A stretch of 42,125 nucleotides of DNA from assembly GCA_000697335.1 (NCBI GenBank), contig JNEM01016190.1:1-42125 (forward strand). Direction: 5' to 3'. The position numbers were made by a program, and so were the translations under genes. This document shows positions 21,935 to 33,692 of this stretch, piece by piece. Below the pieces are notes generated by a model. The model made no database searches, was not told where the DNA came from, and worked only from the letters and a program-made list of their open reading frames with translations. Numbering within the stretch: position 1 is the stretch's first letter; each line of letters begins with the position of its first letter. The stretch comes from Conidiobolus incongruus B7586. Its lineage: Eukaryota; Entomophthoromycota; Entomophthoromycetes; Entomophthorales; Conidiobolaceae.

Positions 21935-24180
21935 AACTTCTTTTTCTGACTCGGAAACAATCAGGTGACTCTTCCAAGGAATCGGAGGATTCAGAGACCT
22001 CTTCCTCCATAGACATTCCTTCTGTCATGGACCTGGGAGGCACCTTCCTCTGAAGACTTGCCCGAGACACGGGGCTTACGAAACTTAGCTTTCTCCACTT
22101 TGTGGTGGTTGGGGCATCCAAGCACTTTTCAGCTAGCTCATCAGCAATCTGAACTCGGAGTTCCTGCAGTGAGGAGCATTCTGAGGGAGTGGGTACCACA
22201 GGAGCTTTTTCCATAGCAAGAGGTTTCTTGAACAAGTCCTCTGGATATAGGGTTTGATTGGGAACCCATTTCAACGCCTTTAAGTACTTTGCCTGTTAGC
22301 CAACTGTGAGCTCCTTAAATTCATCTAAGGAGGTTTTCTTGCTGACCAGTATGGGTTTAGCTTTCAACTTCAACCCTTTCCTTAATGGACTGTGGGAGAG
22401 ATTGGAGCTTTGATTTTCCTTTTCACTGAAGGTAATATCTGGCTTCTTGCCATCAATAGTGGGGGATTTAGCCTTGGCGGGTGGAGTTTTCGAAGTGGAC
22501 TTCTTTTCCTCTTTTGCTTTACCTTCAACAGGCTCGTCTACCTTCATTATAACTGGTTGATCTTCGGAGGGCTTACTTACCTCTGTTTTACCAAGACTGT
22601 TTTCAGTGATGGTAAAAGGCTCCTTATCAGGCTTGAGTGTTACGGCTGGGGGTCATCCTCTGGGTTGCTTAGCGAAGGGAAGCTCCTTGGCGGGTTGATC
22701 GTCTTCAGCTTGATCACGGACGCGACGTTCGGCCATGATTTGCTCGATAAGATAATTCTAATGAGAGGAGGGATAACCAGTCTCAACGTCTGACTTGTCG
22801 TCAGCATATTCAACACATGAGCTTTGGAGAATGATATCTTCCTTGAGTGTTTTGCCTAGGGAGTCATCAGCTTCCTCCTCTTCTCGGGGATTAGAAGTTT
22901 CAATAAAATTGATTTCGGTACTCTTCTTCCCCAATTGGGTTTTGCTGTTAAAACTACCTCTGGCATCCGCGGGTTTATTGAAGGGGACCTTGTAACTTTC
23001 TTTCATGTTGGGTCTGGGTAGATTTATACCTTTCATAGCATCTCTGATCTTTTCCATTTGGGAAGCATATAGGTAGTCTGATTCCAACTCTTCTGCTGCT
23101 GGGTACAATTTGTTGAGTAGACAGGTTCTTGCACCATTGAGCTTATAAGTTAGACCGATTCTAAGTCCTTTCTTCAAACCATCATAAAATCTGCGGTGTA
23201 CAGGGACGGGGGTTCCTGAGCGACAGCGCTTACTTAATCTGTCAAGTCACTTGTACCAGGCCCTTACAGTTTCACATTCAGCTTGGAAAGCCATCATGTA
23301 TTCAGCTTCACATTGTGCAGAGTAAGAGGGTTGGAACATGACTTCTTGTCCATCAGGTACTGGTCCAATGGTTTTCAACCATTCTGGGATAGAGGTTGGG
23401 GCTCGCTTAGCTCCATAGTGGCTGTTGTGTCCTCTGTAGGTTACTTGTTGATTGATACCTACATAAGAGTAAGGGGTTTCCATTATATTACAAGAGTATT
23501 GGGAGATAACAGGAGATGGTTCGTATTTGGTCTGTGCGGGACAACCCAATGCTTCATCTAGACACACTTGAATCATGGTTTTTATTTTAGAGTGCATTTG
23601 GGTATCTAATCTTACAAGGAATTCGTCTAATTTGTCATCAATCTTACTTGTGATTTCATCCTGCTGTTGGCGGGTAAAGTGAGATGATTGGGAGCTAATG
23701 GAGCGGTGCACCAGATCTGATGGGATTCGGCGACTTTTGAATGATTGATATCTGCCTCGAGCGCTCTCTTGTGAAGCTTGACTTTCTCTTACTGGAGGGG
23801 ATTCTGGTGCTGTTGATGCCATAACAGGTGTTGGATAGCTACTTGCAGATAGCTTTGGGGGATTTCTTGGTGGAGGCCCACTGGTGGGGTTGGAATATTC
23901 TTTCATTCGTGTATTGTTCGTCGCGGGGAAGAATCCGAAGAGAGTTTTATGTGGGGAGTTGTTATACAGCACTTTAATCTGGAAATTGGAGTAGTTGTGC
24001 AATGATCTTATTGACTATTTCAACTTTTCCCGAATTTTTTTCAGTAATTCCTGGTGGAATCGCCACAAATGATGGTTGTAACTGCTGGAGGAAATTATTG
24101 GGGTTCACCAAATTAGGTGAAAATAGCTTACTGTAAATCAGGTTCTTTGAGTAAAGCAAATATCTCGCACTTGTCACAAC
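21935..24180 (-). pseudogene. Gag-like region of the retroelement fossil
   Basis: The part contains a proline- and serine-rich stretch, a predicted helical segment (DEITSKIDDKLDEFLVRLD) and a later Lys/Glu-rich stretch, as in Gag-type proteins. The segment with PSYSAQCEAEYMMAFQAECE followed by aromatic residues resembles the retrotransposon Gag capsid style only loosely. No CCHC zinc knuckle was found. The region is broken. Assignment rests mainly on its position upstream of the protease-like part. Confidence 0.45.
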
Positions 24181-24532
24181 TCAATACTTTTGTGAGAGTT
24201 ACAAGAAAAACTTAGAGACTGTATACTTTTGAAAATGAAGATAGAAGATATGTTTATTAGTTTGCTTATGATATTCTTATATTAGTTTCCATTGTGGGTT
24301 TTTGTGGACATGAATGCCTTTTCAGCAGAAAATGATGAGTTCAACCAGTTTAGGAAATAAGTGTTCTTAAATGTGACTTCTTGCATTAGTGTGATTATTG
24401 GAGTTTTTTAAGAGATGGACAAGATTATTCCCCATTAATAGCATTAGATTTGTTATATCAATTTAATTATATTTGAGCAAACTAAGATAATACAAATTGT
24501 TGTTTATTATAATGCTAGAACTTAATTTTAAA

Positions 24533-25415
24533 ATGAATTGTATACTTAATATGATAATACCTTATATTAAGTTAATAACCTATAATATTGAATTTGATTG
24601 CTTGATATTCTCTTAAAATAAAATAAGTGATAATGATAATTTATATAAATTAACTCTTAAATCATATTCAGATAATTGATATAATAAGGAAAGGTATTCT
24701 AACCTTTTGTATAGTATAACAATATTAAGAAACGTATAAATGTAACTAAAGCAAAAAATTAGATTTACCCTAAAGCTATTACAAACAATACACTAACTTA
24801 TGTGAATCTAATGTTTTTGTGTTAATGCTTAGTTAAATTAGTTCAAACTTAAAGATAATTCATGTTACAAAAATCATCCTAGCAATCATTTAATATCTTG
24901 TATAGCTGGAGGTAATAATTATATCAATAAGATAATCACACCCAGAAATAATTAATAGAAATATTCAATATTATTTAATCACTTAGATATAAGGATTTGT
25001 ATTTTAATTTTTTTAGATTTATCATAAATACATAAAACACTATAATTTACAAAATAATTTTTAAAGCTTAATAAAATAAGTAAAGGTTTTCAGAATAACT
25101 TTAATATCCAGTTTAAAATAGAAAATTATAATTATTTTATAAAAAAATTAGTTTAACAATTGAAATTTATTTATCCTAAAGTGATATGGTTTTTTTATAA
25201 TTTTTCTAAAGTTTAGTAGCTTACAAAAGGCATTAATCCTTTAATTTAATAGATTAAAACATTGAATTCCCATATTTTGATGGTTTAGGTAATAATGATA
25301 GATATCAAAAAATCAAAATTATTTCTTATTTGATATAAATTATATTATCACTTAAGTTAACTAATTTATCATTAAAGATATATAGCAATTTTTATTGAAT
25401 AATTAGAAGAATAAA
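24533..25415 (+). pseudogene. GDSL/CE16 esterase pseudogene (relic 3)
   Basis: A nearly full-length, heavily AT-shifted copy of the intact gene at 27806. The ATGAATTG start, the segment after it, the block III region (AGCTGGAGGTAATAATTATA near 24904), the NETSRS region (near 25075), the CFDD region (near 25260) and the C-terminal KDMYQFL region (near 25375) align in order with few gaps. Most differences are G or C in the live gene becoming A or T here, and both GDSL and the catalytic block are destroyed. It begins about 80 bp beyond the retroelement remnant, so that element landed upstream of it and did not split it. Confidence 0.88.
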
Positions 25416-25489
25416 AGTCAAATTATAATAATAATAAAATTTATATTGATTTAAATTCTAATTTAAATATTATTTATATATTATTGATA

Positions 25490-25940
25490 GGATATAATTA
25501 TATTTATCACTCAAAAAACTCTAATTATCATACTAATATAAGAAGTTATATTAAAGATACCTTATTTTATAAACTAGTTAAACTCATCATTTTTTATTAG
25601 TAAAGCATTTATATTCATAAATATTTATAATTAAAACTAATATAAGGTTATTATAAACAAATAAATAAATAAATCATTTTATTTTTATTTTCAAAAATAT
25701 CAAGTCTCTAAATTTTTCTTATATCACTCATATTATTATTAAGTTATAACTAATGTAAGATATTTATTTTATTCAAAGAACCTGATTTATAGTAAGCTAT
25801 TTTAATTTAATTTAGTGAGCCATTTTAATTTCCCTTAATTTTATATTAATCAATTATTTATCACTAGTAATTTTTTATTTAAGCTTTAAAAGTCTATTTT
25901 TCCTCTATTTATAATTATCATTATTATTTCAGAATTAAAT
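25490..25940. repeat. Intergenic direct repeat, copy 1
   Basis: Aligns with about 26230-26605 in the same orientation. Shared landmarks in order include CTCTAATTA, GAAGTTATATTA/AAAGTTATATTA, AGTCTCTAA followed by T-rich sequence, TAAGATATTTA, AAGAACCT, TTTATA..TAAGCTATTTT, AATTTCCCTTAA, ATTATTTA.CACT and CTTTAAAAGTCTATTT. No coding potential is seen. Confidence 0.75.
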
Positions 25941-26229
25941 TATTATAGTAAGTTTTGTTATTAAAAATCTAGATATTTAATATAAAAAGATCATGAAAAA
26001 TAAGGATATTATATATTTTTCAATTATATTAATATTGGTAGCTATAATTTATAATATTTATTAATCTTTAAAATAATTTATAAATAAAATTTATTTATGA
26101 ATTTTTAATTAAATTTTAATTTTAAATTTATAAATTTAAAAAGTATAGCATATTAATGTGATATTAAGTAATATAATAAATATTATAATATTTTTTATTG
26201 AATAATTAATTTATTTTGATAACTATTAG

Positions 26230-26605
26230 TATGATATAATCTTGTTAAATACTCAAACTCTAATTACTATATTAAATTTAAAAGTTATATTAGAAAACAC
26301 CTAGTTCCTGAACTCTAATATATAATTATTATAAATAAATTAATAAACATATCTTTTTTATATTTATTTTAAAAGTATCTAGTCTCTAAGTTTTTTTTAA
26401 ACTTTACAAAAGTATTAAGTTATAATAAATATAAGATATTTACTTTACTTGAAGAACCTTATTTATAATAAGCTATTTTCACTTAATTTAGTAAACCCCA
26501 ATAATTTCCCTTAACTCTATAGTAATCTATTATTTACCACTGGTGATTTTTTGATTAAACTTTAAAAGTCTATTTCCTCCTATAATTATAGTTATTATTA
26601 TACTT
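26230..26605. repeat. Intergenic direct repeat, copy 2
   Basis: The second copy of the block at about 25490-25940, shorter by roughly 70 bp through internal gaps. The two copies are about 0.75 kb apart start to start, so they are a local duplication downstream of relic 3. Confidence 0.75.
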
Positions 26606-26745
26606 AAAAAACAATAAATATAATATTTTTTTTGTTAATATTATTGAAACTATATCATTCAATATATTGAAAAGTAAAATTTGTAAGTTAATAATTATAG
26701 ATTACCCAAAGTTCAAACACTTATTAACTATGAAAGATGATAGCT

Positions 26746-26783
<38 letters not shown>

Positions 26784-27752
26784 AATATATTTTGCTAATT
26801 CAATATTATTGATATATTATAATAGTTTCAATTGAAAAGTTAATTTGAATTATAAATTCAAGATTAACTGATACTAAATAGGAGGGATTTTGATATCAAA
26901 ACCATAAATAATACTTGTTAATATTTATTGCTCTCTATACTTGGTTATATTTTATTATATAAAATTTTCAAAATTGTTAAAGATATTTTCAATAATAAAT
27001 TTTTTTATAAAATTCACACAAATATTATTTGCTCTTGTCATTATAATTATTTCCGAAAGTTTTGAAATATCTCAAAAATTGGTTACTATTATTATAATAT
27101 ATCTAATTTATTAATAACAACTTAGTTCTATATAGAGGTGATATTTATTAAAATTATTTTGCATTTATTTTAAAATATAACTCAAAATTTTTGAATCATT
27201 AAAATTGGAAATAAAATGTATAATCGAAATTAATGATACAAAATGATGCTCAGTAATCATTTTAAAAGAGATATTAATCAAATTAATATACATAGATTGT
27301 TAAATTTTTCATACACTTTGTGAATACAATAGATTTATAAAATAGTTATACAAGTTTTGTCAGAGTCATAATTTGAAATCATTTTCAAATTTTGTGGGGT
27401 TAATCAATTTTTAGCCAATAATAGTTTAATTCAATAAAAACAAAAAATAATTTTGCATGAAACTAGCAAATTGATAATATTATCACCGATTTTTACATAA
27501 TATTATATGTTAATATATTTAAAAACTCAATTTTATTAAAGTTATATTTTATTAATGGCTCAAGTGTTTTTTAATACTTTTCAAGAGAGTCAGTGACTAG
27601 CCACTGCAATCAGTCCTTAAGTGGGAACATTCAAACTAAATTTATATAAATTAATATTAAAAAATTGACTAAAATAAAAATTAGAAACAATCATATGCAA
27701 ACAAAATTATAGGTAAATTTAATTTAGTGGAATTGGCATAAATTAGGGCGAA

Positions 27753-27764
27753 TATATATAGGTG
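27753..27764 (+). promoter_or_regulatory. Core promoter of the third intact GDSL gene
   Basis: TATATATAGGTG lies 53 bp before the ATG and is the counterpart of TATAAATAGGTG at copy 2. A short upstream frame (27771-27809, 12 codons) ends in a TGA that overlaps the main start as ATGA. It may lie upstream of the transcription start. Confidence 0.55.
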
Positions 27765-27805
27765 ATTAGTATGTTAATTGAACTTGTTTTAATTAATTTC
27801 ATAAA

Positions 27806-28720
27806 ATGAATTGGATACTTGTTACAATACTAATATTTATTAGATTCATAACCTGTAATCTGAAATTGGACTGTTTAATATTTTTTGGTGATAGTTTGAG
27901 CGATAATGGTAACCTACATAAATTAACCCTTGGATTGTATCCAGATAATCGGTATTATGAAGGGAGATATTCTAATGGTTTGGTGTGGTCAGACTATATT
28001 CAGCAGTATATAAATGTGACTGAAGCAGAAAATTGGGCGTACGCGGGCGCAACTACGGACAATGGGCTAACATCTGTAAATCCTATGATTCCAAGTGTCA
28101 ATGCTCAGTTGAATTGGTTCAAACTAAAAGGTAACTCATGCTACAGAAATCGTCCTAGCAATCATTTAGTATCTTATGTAGCTGGAGGTAACAACTATAT
28201 CAACAAGACGGTCACACCAGAAATGACTATCAGAGATATTCGACGTCATTTAATCACTTTAATTGAAGAATTTGAATTTAAAAATATATTGGTTACTGAT
28301 ATACCACCAATCCATGAGACTCCTTCATTTACAGGATCATTTTTGAAACCGAATGAAACAAGTAGAAGTATTCACAATGATCCTGACATGAAGAACAAAG
28401 TAGAGAAACATAATTTTATGATAGAGAAATTAGTTGATGAATTGATATTTAAATACCCTCAAGTGAATTTATATTTCTGGAAATTTTCCAAAGTCTGGCA
28501 GCTTGCTAAGGTACTTAATCCTTTCAATTCGACGGATTGGAATGTCGAATTACCATGCTTTGACGACTCAGGTGTTAACGAAGGATGCCAAGACAATCAG
28601 AATTATTTCTTTTTTGATACATTTCACCCTATCACTCAGATTCATGAATTCTTTGCAAAAGATATGTATCAATTTTTATCTAAGAGTTGGAAGGGCAAAT
28701 GTCCAAAGCGACAAACATAA
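27806..28720 (+). CDS. Secreted SGNH/GDSL esterase, CE16-like (copy 3)
   Basis: An intronless gene of 304 residues starting MNWI. The signal peptide covers residues about 1-17 (ends FITC). Block I is FFGDSLSDNGN with Ser30. Block III is VAGGNNY. The catalytic Asp271 and His274 lie in DTFHPITQIH. Glycosylation motifs NVT, NKT and NETS support export. It is very similar to copy 2 through the N-terminal two thirds and differs by a basic Cys-containing C-terminal tail (KGKCPKRQT). Like the other copies it should cleave acyl esters outside the cell; the substrate is not deducible. It is the likely parent or sister of relic 3. Overlapping short frames on the same strand are shadows. Confidence 0.92.
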   Translation: MNWILVTILIFIRFITCNLKLDCLIFFGDSLSDNGNLHKLTLGLYPDNRYYEGRYSNGLVWSDYIQQYINVTEAENWAYAGATTDNGLTSVNPMIPSVNAQLNWFKLKGNSCYRNRPSNHLVSYVAGGNNYINKTVTPEMTIRDIRRHLITLIEEFEFKNILVTDIPPIHETPSFTGSFLKPNETSRSIHNDPDMKNKVEKHNFMIEKLVDELIFKYPQVNLYFWKFSKVWQLAKVLNPFNSTDWNVELPCFDDSGVNEGCQDNQNYFFFDTFHPITQIHEFFAKDMYQFLSKSWKGKCPKRQT

Positions 28721-29139
28721 TAAATCGAAATAGAAAAAAAATCATATTTATATAACTGCTATTTGAACATTAATTTTTAAGTTAATAATTTTAAACCAAG
28801 CCATTGATCATATATTTTGCAGTTATTTGAACAATTAAATCCAGAATAATTTTCTACATTTTGATAGTTCAATTAAAAAAATCAATATCTTAATAATTAT
28901 ATTCAATAGATTCATGATAATTCAGATTAGTAAAATGTATTATCTTATTGGATAGAAAATGAATGAAATAATTGATGATGATTAGAATTGAGATCATTTT
29001 AAGTCTAATTTAACTATTAATATACTTTGATGATAGGATGACAGATCACCGATGAGTTATAAACTTCTCATTCTAATATATATATAAATTGGCTACACTC
29101 CTATACTCTATCATTTATTTTTTTTTTCATTTAACTATA
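28721..29139 (+). promoter_or_regulatory. Intergenic region with TATA box for the kinase gene
   Basis: About 420 bp with no gene. TATATATATAAA at 29077-29088, 63 bp before the kinase ATG, is the likely TATA box. Esterase 3'-end signals would lie in the first part. Confidence 0.45.
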
Positions 29140-30000
29140 ATGGTAGCTAATAAACACTCGGACAAGTTGATCAAATTAAAGAATATTACAAATATTAAAA
29201 ATTATTTAAATCGAAATCTTGTTCAAAAACAAAAGCAAAATATTAAATGTATTTTGATTAACTTTAATAACTGTCACAATTTTTATTTGGTTAAATTATT
29301 AGGATCTGGTGCCTTTGGTCAAGTTTATTTAGTATGGTATCTGAGATTTAAACAGTTTGTCGCTTTAAAGGTGCAGGATATTAAGTATAATGTGATTGAA
29401 TATCGTGCTATTCATCATATTTATCAATTTTTAAATAATAATAACCGTCATTATATCGGGAATTGCTACGTTGCTTACTTTGCTCAAGAGGATGGTTTAT
29501 TGATCCTTCCCCATTATGATGAGGGCTCTCTCTTGGATTTAGTGAATCATTATCGAATGAAAATTTCTCGAATGCCAATTCAAACTATCCTCCAGTTCAC
29601 TAGCCAATTGATTGATATTTTATTAATTTTGCTTGAATCCAGTTGCTGTCACAATGATATCAAACCAGATAACTTGATGCTGCGCAACGGGAAACTGGTA
29701 CTAATTGACTTTGGCAAATCTCAAATTCTCTCTTACGATTCAAAGAAATCATTCCATCACCATTTGGATTTTGAGGGTGTAGCTGATGTGATTTATACAA
29801 TGATCACTTTAAATTATAGGAATAAGCAATGTAAATTGAAACTTCCTAGAAATTTGAAGAATTTGGAATTGATGGAATTACTCTTAAATTTTTTGTTGGA
29901 CCCTAATTCGTTTTGTCATCACTCAAAGTATCAGTCTTTGGCTATGATTCAAATGCTCAAGGAATATAAAAATCAAATTGAGCAATGTATGGAAAATTAA
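29140..30000 (+). CDS. Bub1-like protein kinase, kinase domain only
   Basis: A 286-residue protein kinase. The open frame extends upstream to a TTG, but the first ATG (29140) gives MVANKHSD and fits the TATA box. The glycine loop is GSGAFGQVY (55-63), the catalytic lysine is K77 in VALKVQ, the catalytic loop is HNDIKPDN (171-178), and the metal-binding motif is DFG (190-192). Bub1-like features are ALKVQ, the P-HY-x-EGSLLDLVNHYR hinge region, IDFGKS in place of IDLGQS, and LDFEGVADVIY matching the Bub1 D-x-x-GVA-x-x-Y helix. Bub1 acts at kinetochores in the spindle checkpoint and phosphorylates histone H2A. The TPR, GLEBS and KEN regions of full Bub1 are absent and I see no upstream exons. 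It may be a short paralogue, or another kinase with a Bub1-related domain. Confidence 0.7.
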   Translation: MVANKHSDKLIKLKNITNIKNYLNRNLVQKQKQNIKCILINFNNCHNFYLVKLLGSGAFGQVYLVWYLRFKQFVALKVQDIKYNVIEYRAIHHIYQFLNNNNRHYIGNCYVAYFAQEDGLLILPHYDEGSLLDLVNHYRMKISRMPIQTILQFTSQLIDILLILLESSCCHNDIKPDNLMLRNGKLVLIDFGKSQILSYDSKKSFHHHLDFEGVADVIYTMITLNYRNKQCKLKLPRNLKNLELMELLLNFLLDPNSFCHHSKYQSLAMIQMLKEYKNQIEQCMEN

Positions 30001-30471
30001 TGAATGGTGTAATATGAATTAAGCAATAAACAATATATTTTTAAACTTAATTAACCAATATCATTTGATAAAATGCTAGGGTCTATGCAGAAATAGGTAA
30101 AGCATATCAATGAGCGAATGAAATCCAATAGATTTGTCGGTGAATCTGAATGAATTGGAATTTCAAACTTCAAAATTTGAGCCAATCTCAATTAAGGATT
30201 GTAAAAACCAGTAAAGTTAAATTCAATCAATTCATCATCTTAGACCAAATGAATTCCAATCCTATTAATTAATCCTTTAACATCAATTACTTTGTCAATA
30301 TCTTAACTTATTTCTTATTTAAATAATGGTAAATACTATATGATAAATAACAATTATCACATATAAATATATATTGATTTCTATATTTGTTAGGGTCAAG
30401 AAAATTCCAAATCGTACATTTCCAGGCATAAGAAAAATTTTTCTACTTCTGTCATTCACCATCACTGCAAT
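30001..30471. other. Intergenic region
   Basis: About 470 bp between the kinase and the coiled-coil gene. No open frame is credible. It must contain the promoter of the next gene, but no clear TATA-AGGTG motif is present. Confidence 0.5.
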
Positions 30472-32092
30472 ATGGACCGTAATCACCTCTCTGTTCCTAC
30501 AGCCATAAAGAGTAGACCTCTACACTATACTTCGGAACAAACCAAACCGATTGATATGGGACGGATGCATAATTCTCTCGATTTGAATGACACTTCAATT
30601 CTTTCAACTTCCGCACCTACTTTCAAACCTTTAACACTATCAGATTCTTTTCCCGAGGAAGAAGTATCTGAAAAGGATGGTGAAGCTTTTCCTGAAATCA
30701 AGGATGAAATACCTTTAATTTTATCCAATATCGAAACCAGTCCGACATTTTGGACGCCGGAATTGAAGTTTAAGGATTATAGGAATTCAACACCAGTTTA
30801 TGTAAATATTATTTAATATAAAATTTTAAATTTATTGACTAACAATTTTTTTTCATTTTTAGCCTACAAATCAAATTATCACAGTGAATCATAATCAAAA
30901 AAAGAAAGAAACCGACCCGATATTACAGAAGCTAAACCAAATACCCAAAGTAAATCACTTAATAATTTTTCTCAACCACTTAAAATTAAATGATTATTTA
31001 TAGTTTCAGCCATTTGTTCAGACGACTTCACATTCTTTTCCATTTCAGGGCTTTTGGTCCAAGCAACCAACGCATACTAATCAATTTAATTTTTCAAGTA
31101 ATTTTTAACAATGTTTTGCCAATTAATATATTTACTAATGCCAATTTGAAATCAATTAGATATTGTTTTGGATTCCACTTTTTTAATCTGTTCAACATAT
31201 CAAAATTATATTAAAAATAGAGTAAATTTGATTTGTGAAGAGCAGGTAATTTTCATGTTCAACTCAAATCAATTATTTTGTTTATATAATTTTTAGAGAA
31301 GATTACAATCAGAAATTAAAAATGTTGAGCAATGGACGAATCAAGTGTTTAATCGCAATTTGACTAATTTAAATGTTATTAAACATACCAGCGAACAAGT
31401 TGAAATAGGTAAAGCACTTAGCATTTATTATTTTGAAAGTATTATTAATCATAAATATAGTCAATCAACTCAAAAAGGAAATTGAATCAACTCATCAACT
31501 GATCAGAAACATTTTTAAATCAATTGAAAAATTAAATTCTCATCTCAGCCCAACTGAAAGAATTGGTTACCTCAAATTCGAGTATAAAGATCACTTCTTC
31601 AATTTACACCAAAGTTACAGAACATTTATGCTAAAAGGCAACCCACCTCAGTTTACACAAAAATTAAATAAGCATCAGTTATACAAGAGAAGCAATTCCA
31701 CAACTGTTAGTTATAGTGTAGCCGAAGTAGAGAGTTTCAGGTCCTTCAGTAGGACAGAATTGAATGATTTGGCAATTGATGAAGAATTTAGTCAATATTA
31801 TCGTCCATCTTCATCCATGTCAAAACATTCGATAGAAGGAACCAATTCTGCGATCCATTTGCTTCAAAATATTGCTCATAATCGCCAACCAAGTATCCAA
31901 GGTTACAAAGGCTACTCTCCTAGTCTCCGCGCAAGCTCTCCTTGTAGCATACGAGTGAATAATCGCTATTCCCCGCCAAGCACTCCAGCAAACTCACTAC
32001 CCTCACCGAATATTCAACATCTAATTAATCTGACCCTGACTAATTCGCCACCTCATCCGCCTACCTCCCTTCTCAGTAAAACTAATGAATGA
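30472..32092 (+). CDS. Six-exon coiled-coil protein, possibly nucleoporin Nup58/Nup49-like
   Basis: The exons I read are 30472-30801, 30863-30949, 31004-31097, 31160-31245, 31297-31408 and 31461-32092, joined by introns of 51-62 nt, giving 446 residues. Intron 3 is chosen to end at 31159 because it has TACTAAT and keeps the frame. A later acceptor at 31222 would also keep the frame and drop 21 residues. The N-terminal third is Ser/Pro/acidic. A short aromatic stretch (FQPFVQTT, FPFQGFW, QFNFS) is followed by helical coiled-coil from about residue 200, including CEEQRRLQSEIKNVEQW, then VNQLKKEIESTHQLIRNIFKSIEKLNSHL and YKDHFFNLHQSYRTFML. That last pair of helices resembles the Nup58/Nup49 coiled-coil of the central nuclear-pore channel. 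The C-terminus is Ser/Pro-rich without clear FG repeats. The family call is tentative; the gene structure is firmer. Confidence 0.6.
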
Positions 32093-32435
32093 TTATATCA
32101 TATTTATTTTTCAATAAGAATGAATGGTGAAGAAGCTGAAATTAACATCGCTACACGCACTTCAAGCTATTACTATTATTAATGTAATATCCATTGTAAA
32201 ATATATTAACTTTATATAATATGAATAAAGCCAAAATCAATTCATAAAACCTCAAACCCGTCAAAATTTCCCATTCTTTTCAATCAGAATAATGTACCAC
32301 CCACCTTATTTTACCAAACCACAATTTCAACAATTCTAAAAAAAGATTTAATTCACCCTTCGAGATTTTTTTAATTAGAGATTTTAAACAAATCAATTAT
32401 TAATTTAATCATTATTTTAAGTTAATTTACATACT
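32093..32435. other. Intergenic region before PRMT1
   Basis: A 343-bp gap. AATAAA at 32224-32229 is a candidate poly(A) signal for the upstream gene. The rest is the presumed PRMT1 promoter, with no motif I can name. Confidence 0.5.

Positions 32436-33692
<1,257 letters not shown>

Larger units (their letters stand above)
20716..24450 (-). mobile_element. Broken LTR-type retroelement remnant (Gag, dUTPase-like and protease parts)
   Basis: A 3.7-kb island of normal GC content inserted in nearly pure AT DNA, coding on the minus strand. In coding order it has a Gag-like region (about 24180 to 21935), a dUTPase-like domain (about 21930-21555) and a retroviral-type aspartic protease-like domain (about 21500-20970), with some further coding-like sequence to about 20825. 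No reverse transcriptase, RNase H or integrase is recognisable, and I see no matching long repeats at the two ends, so it is an incomplete, broken copy with roughly half a dozen interruptions. Its retained GC content suggests it is younger than the AT-decayed esterase relics beside it. The ends are placed where base composition changes and are approximate. Confidence 0.75.
25416..27752. other. AT-rich intergenic region with a duplicated block
   Basis: Between relic 3 and the third intact esterase I find no gene. The region holds the two-copy 0.4-kb block listed separately, a long TA microsatellite at about 26748-26781, and a slightly less AT-rich patch around 27585-27635 with no identifiable function. 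TATATAGAGGTGATA at about 27131 resembles the esterase promoters but no gene or relic follows it. Confidence 0.55.

Noticed and set aside
22392-22793. Plus-strand open frames within the retroelement island
   Set aside because: They are antisense shadows of the element's minus-strand coding sequence.
27129-27145. TATATAGAGGTGATA resembling the esterase promoter
   Set aside because: No start codon at the right spacing leads to an esterase or relic, and the live copy's own promoter lies 620 bp downstream.
28503-28733. Same-strand overlapping frame in the end of esterase copy 3
   Set aside because: It is a shadow of the real gene in another frame with no recognisable motif.
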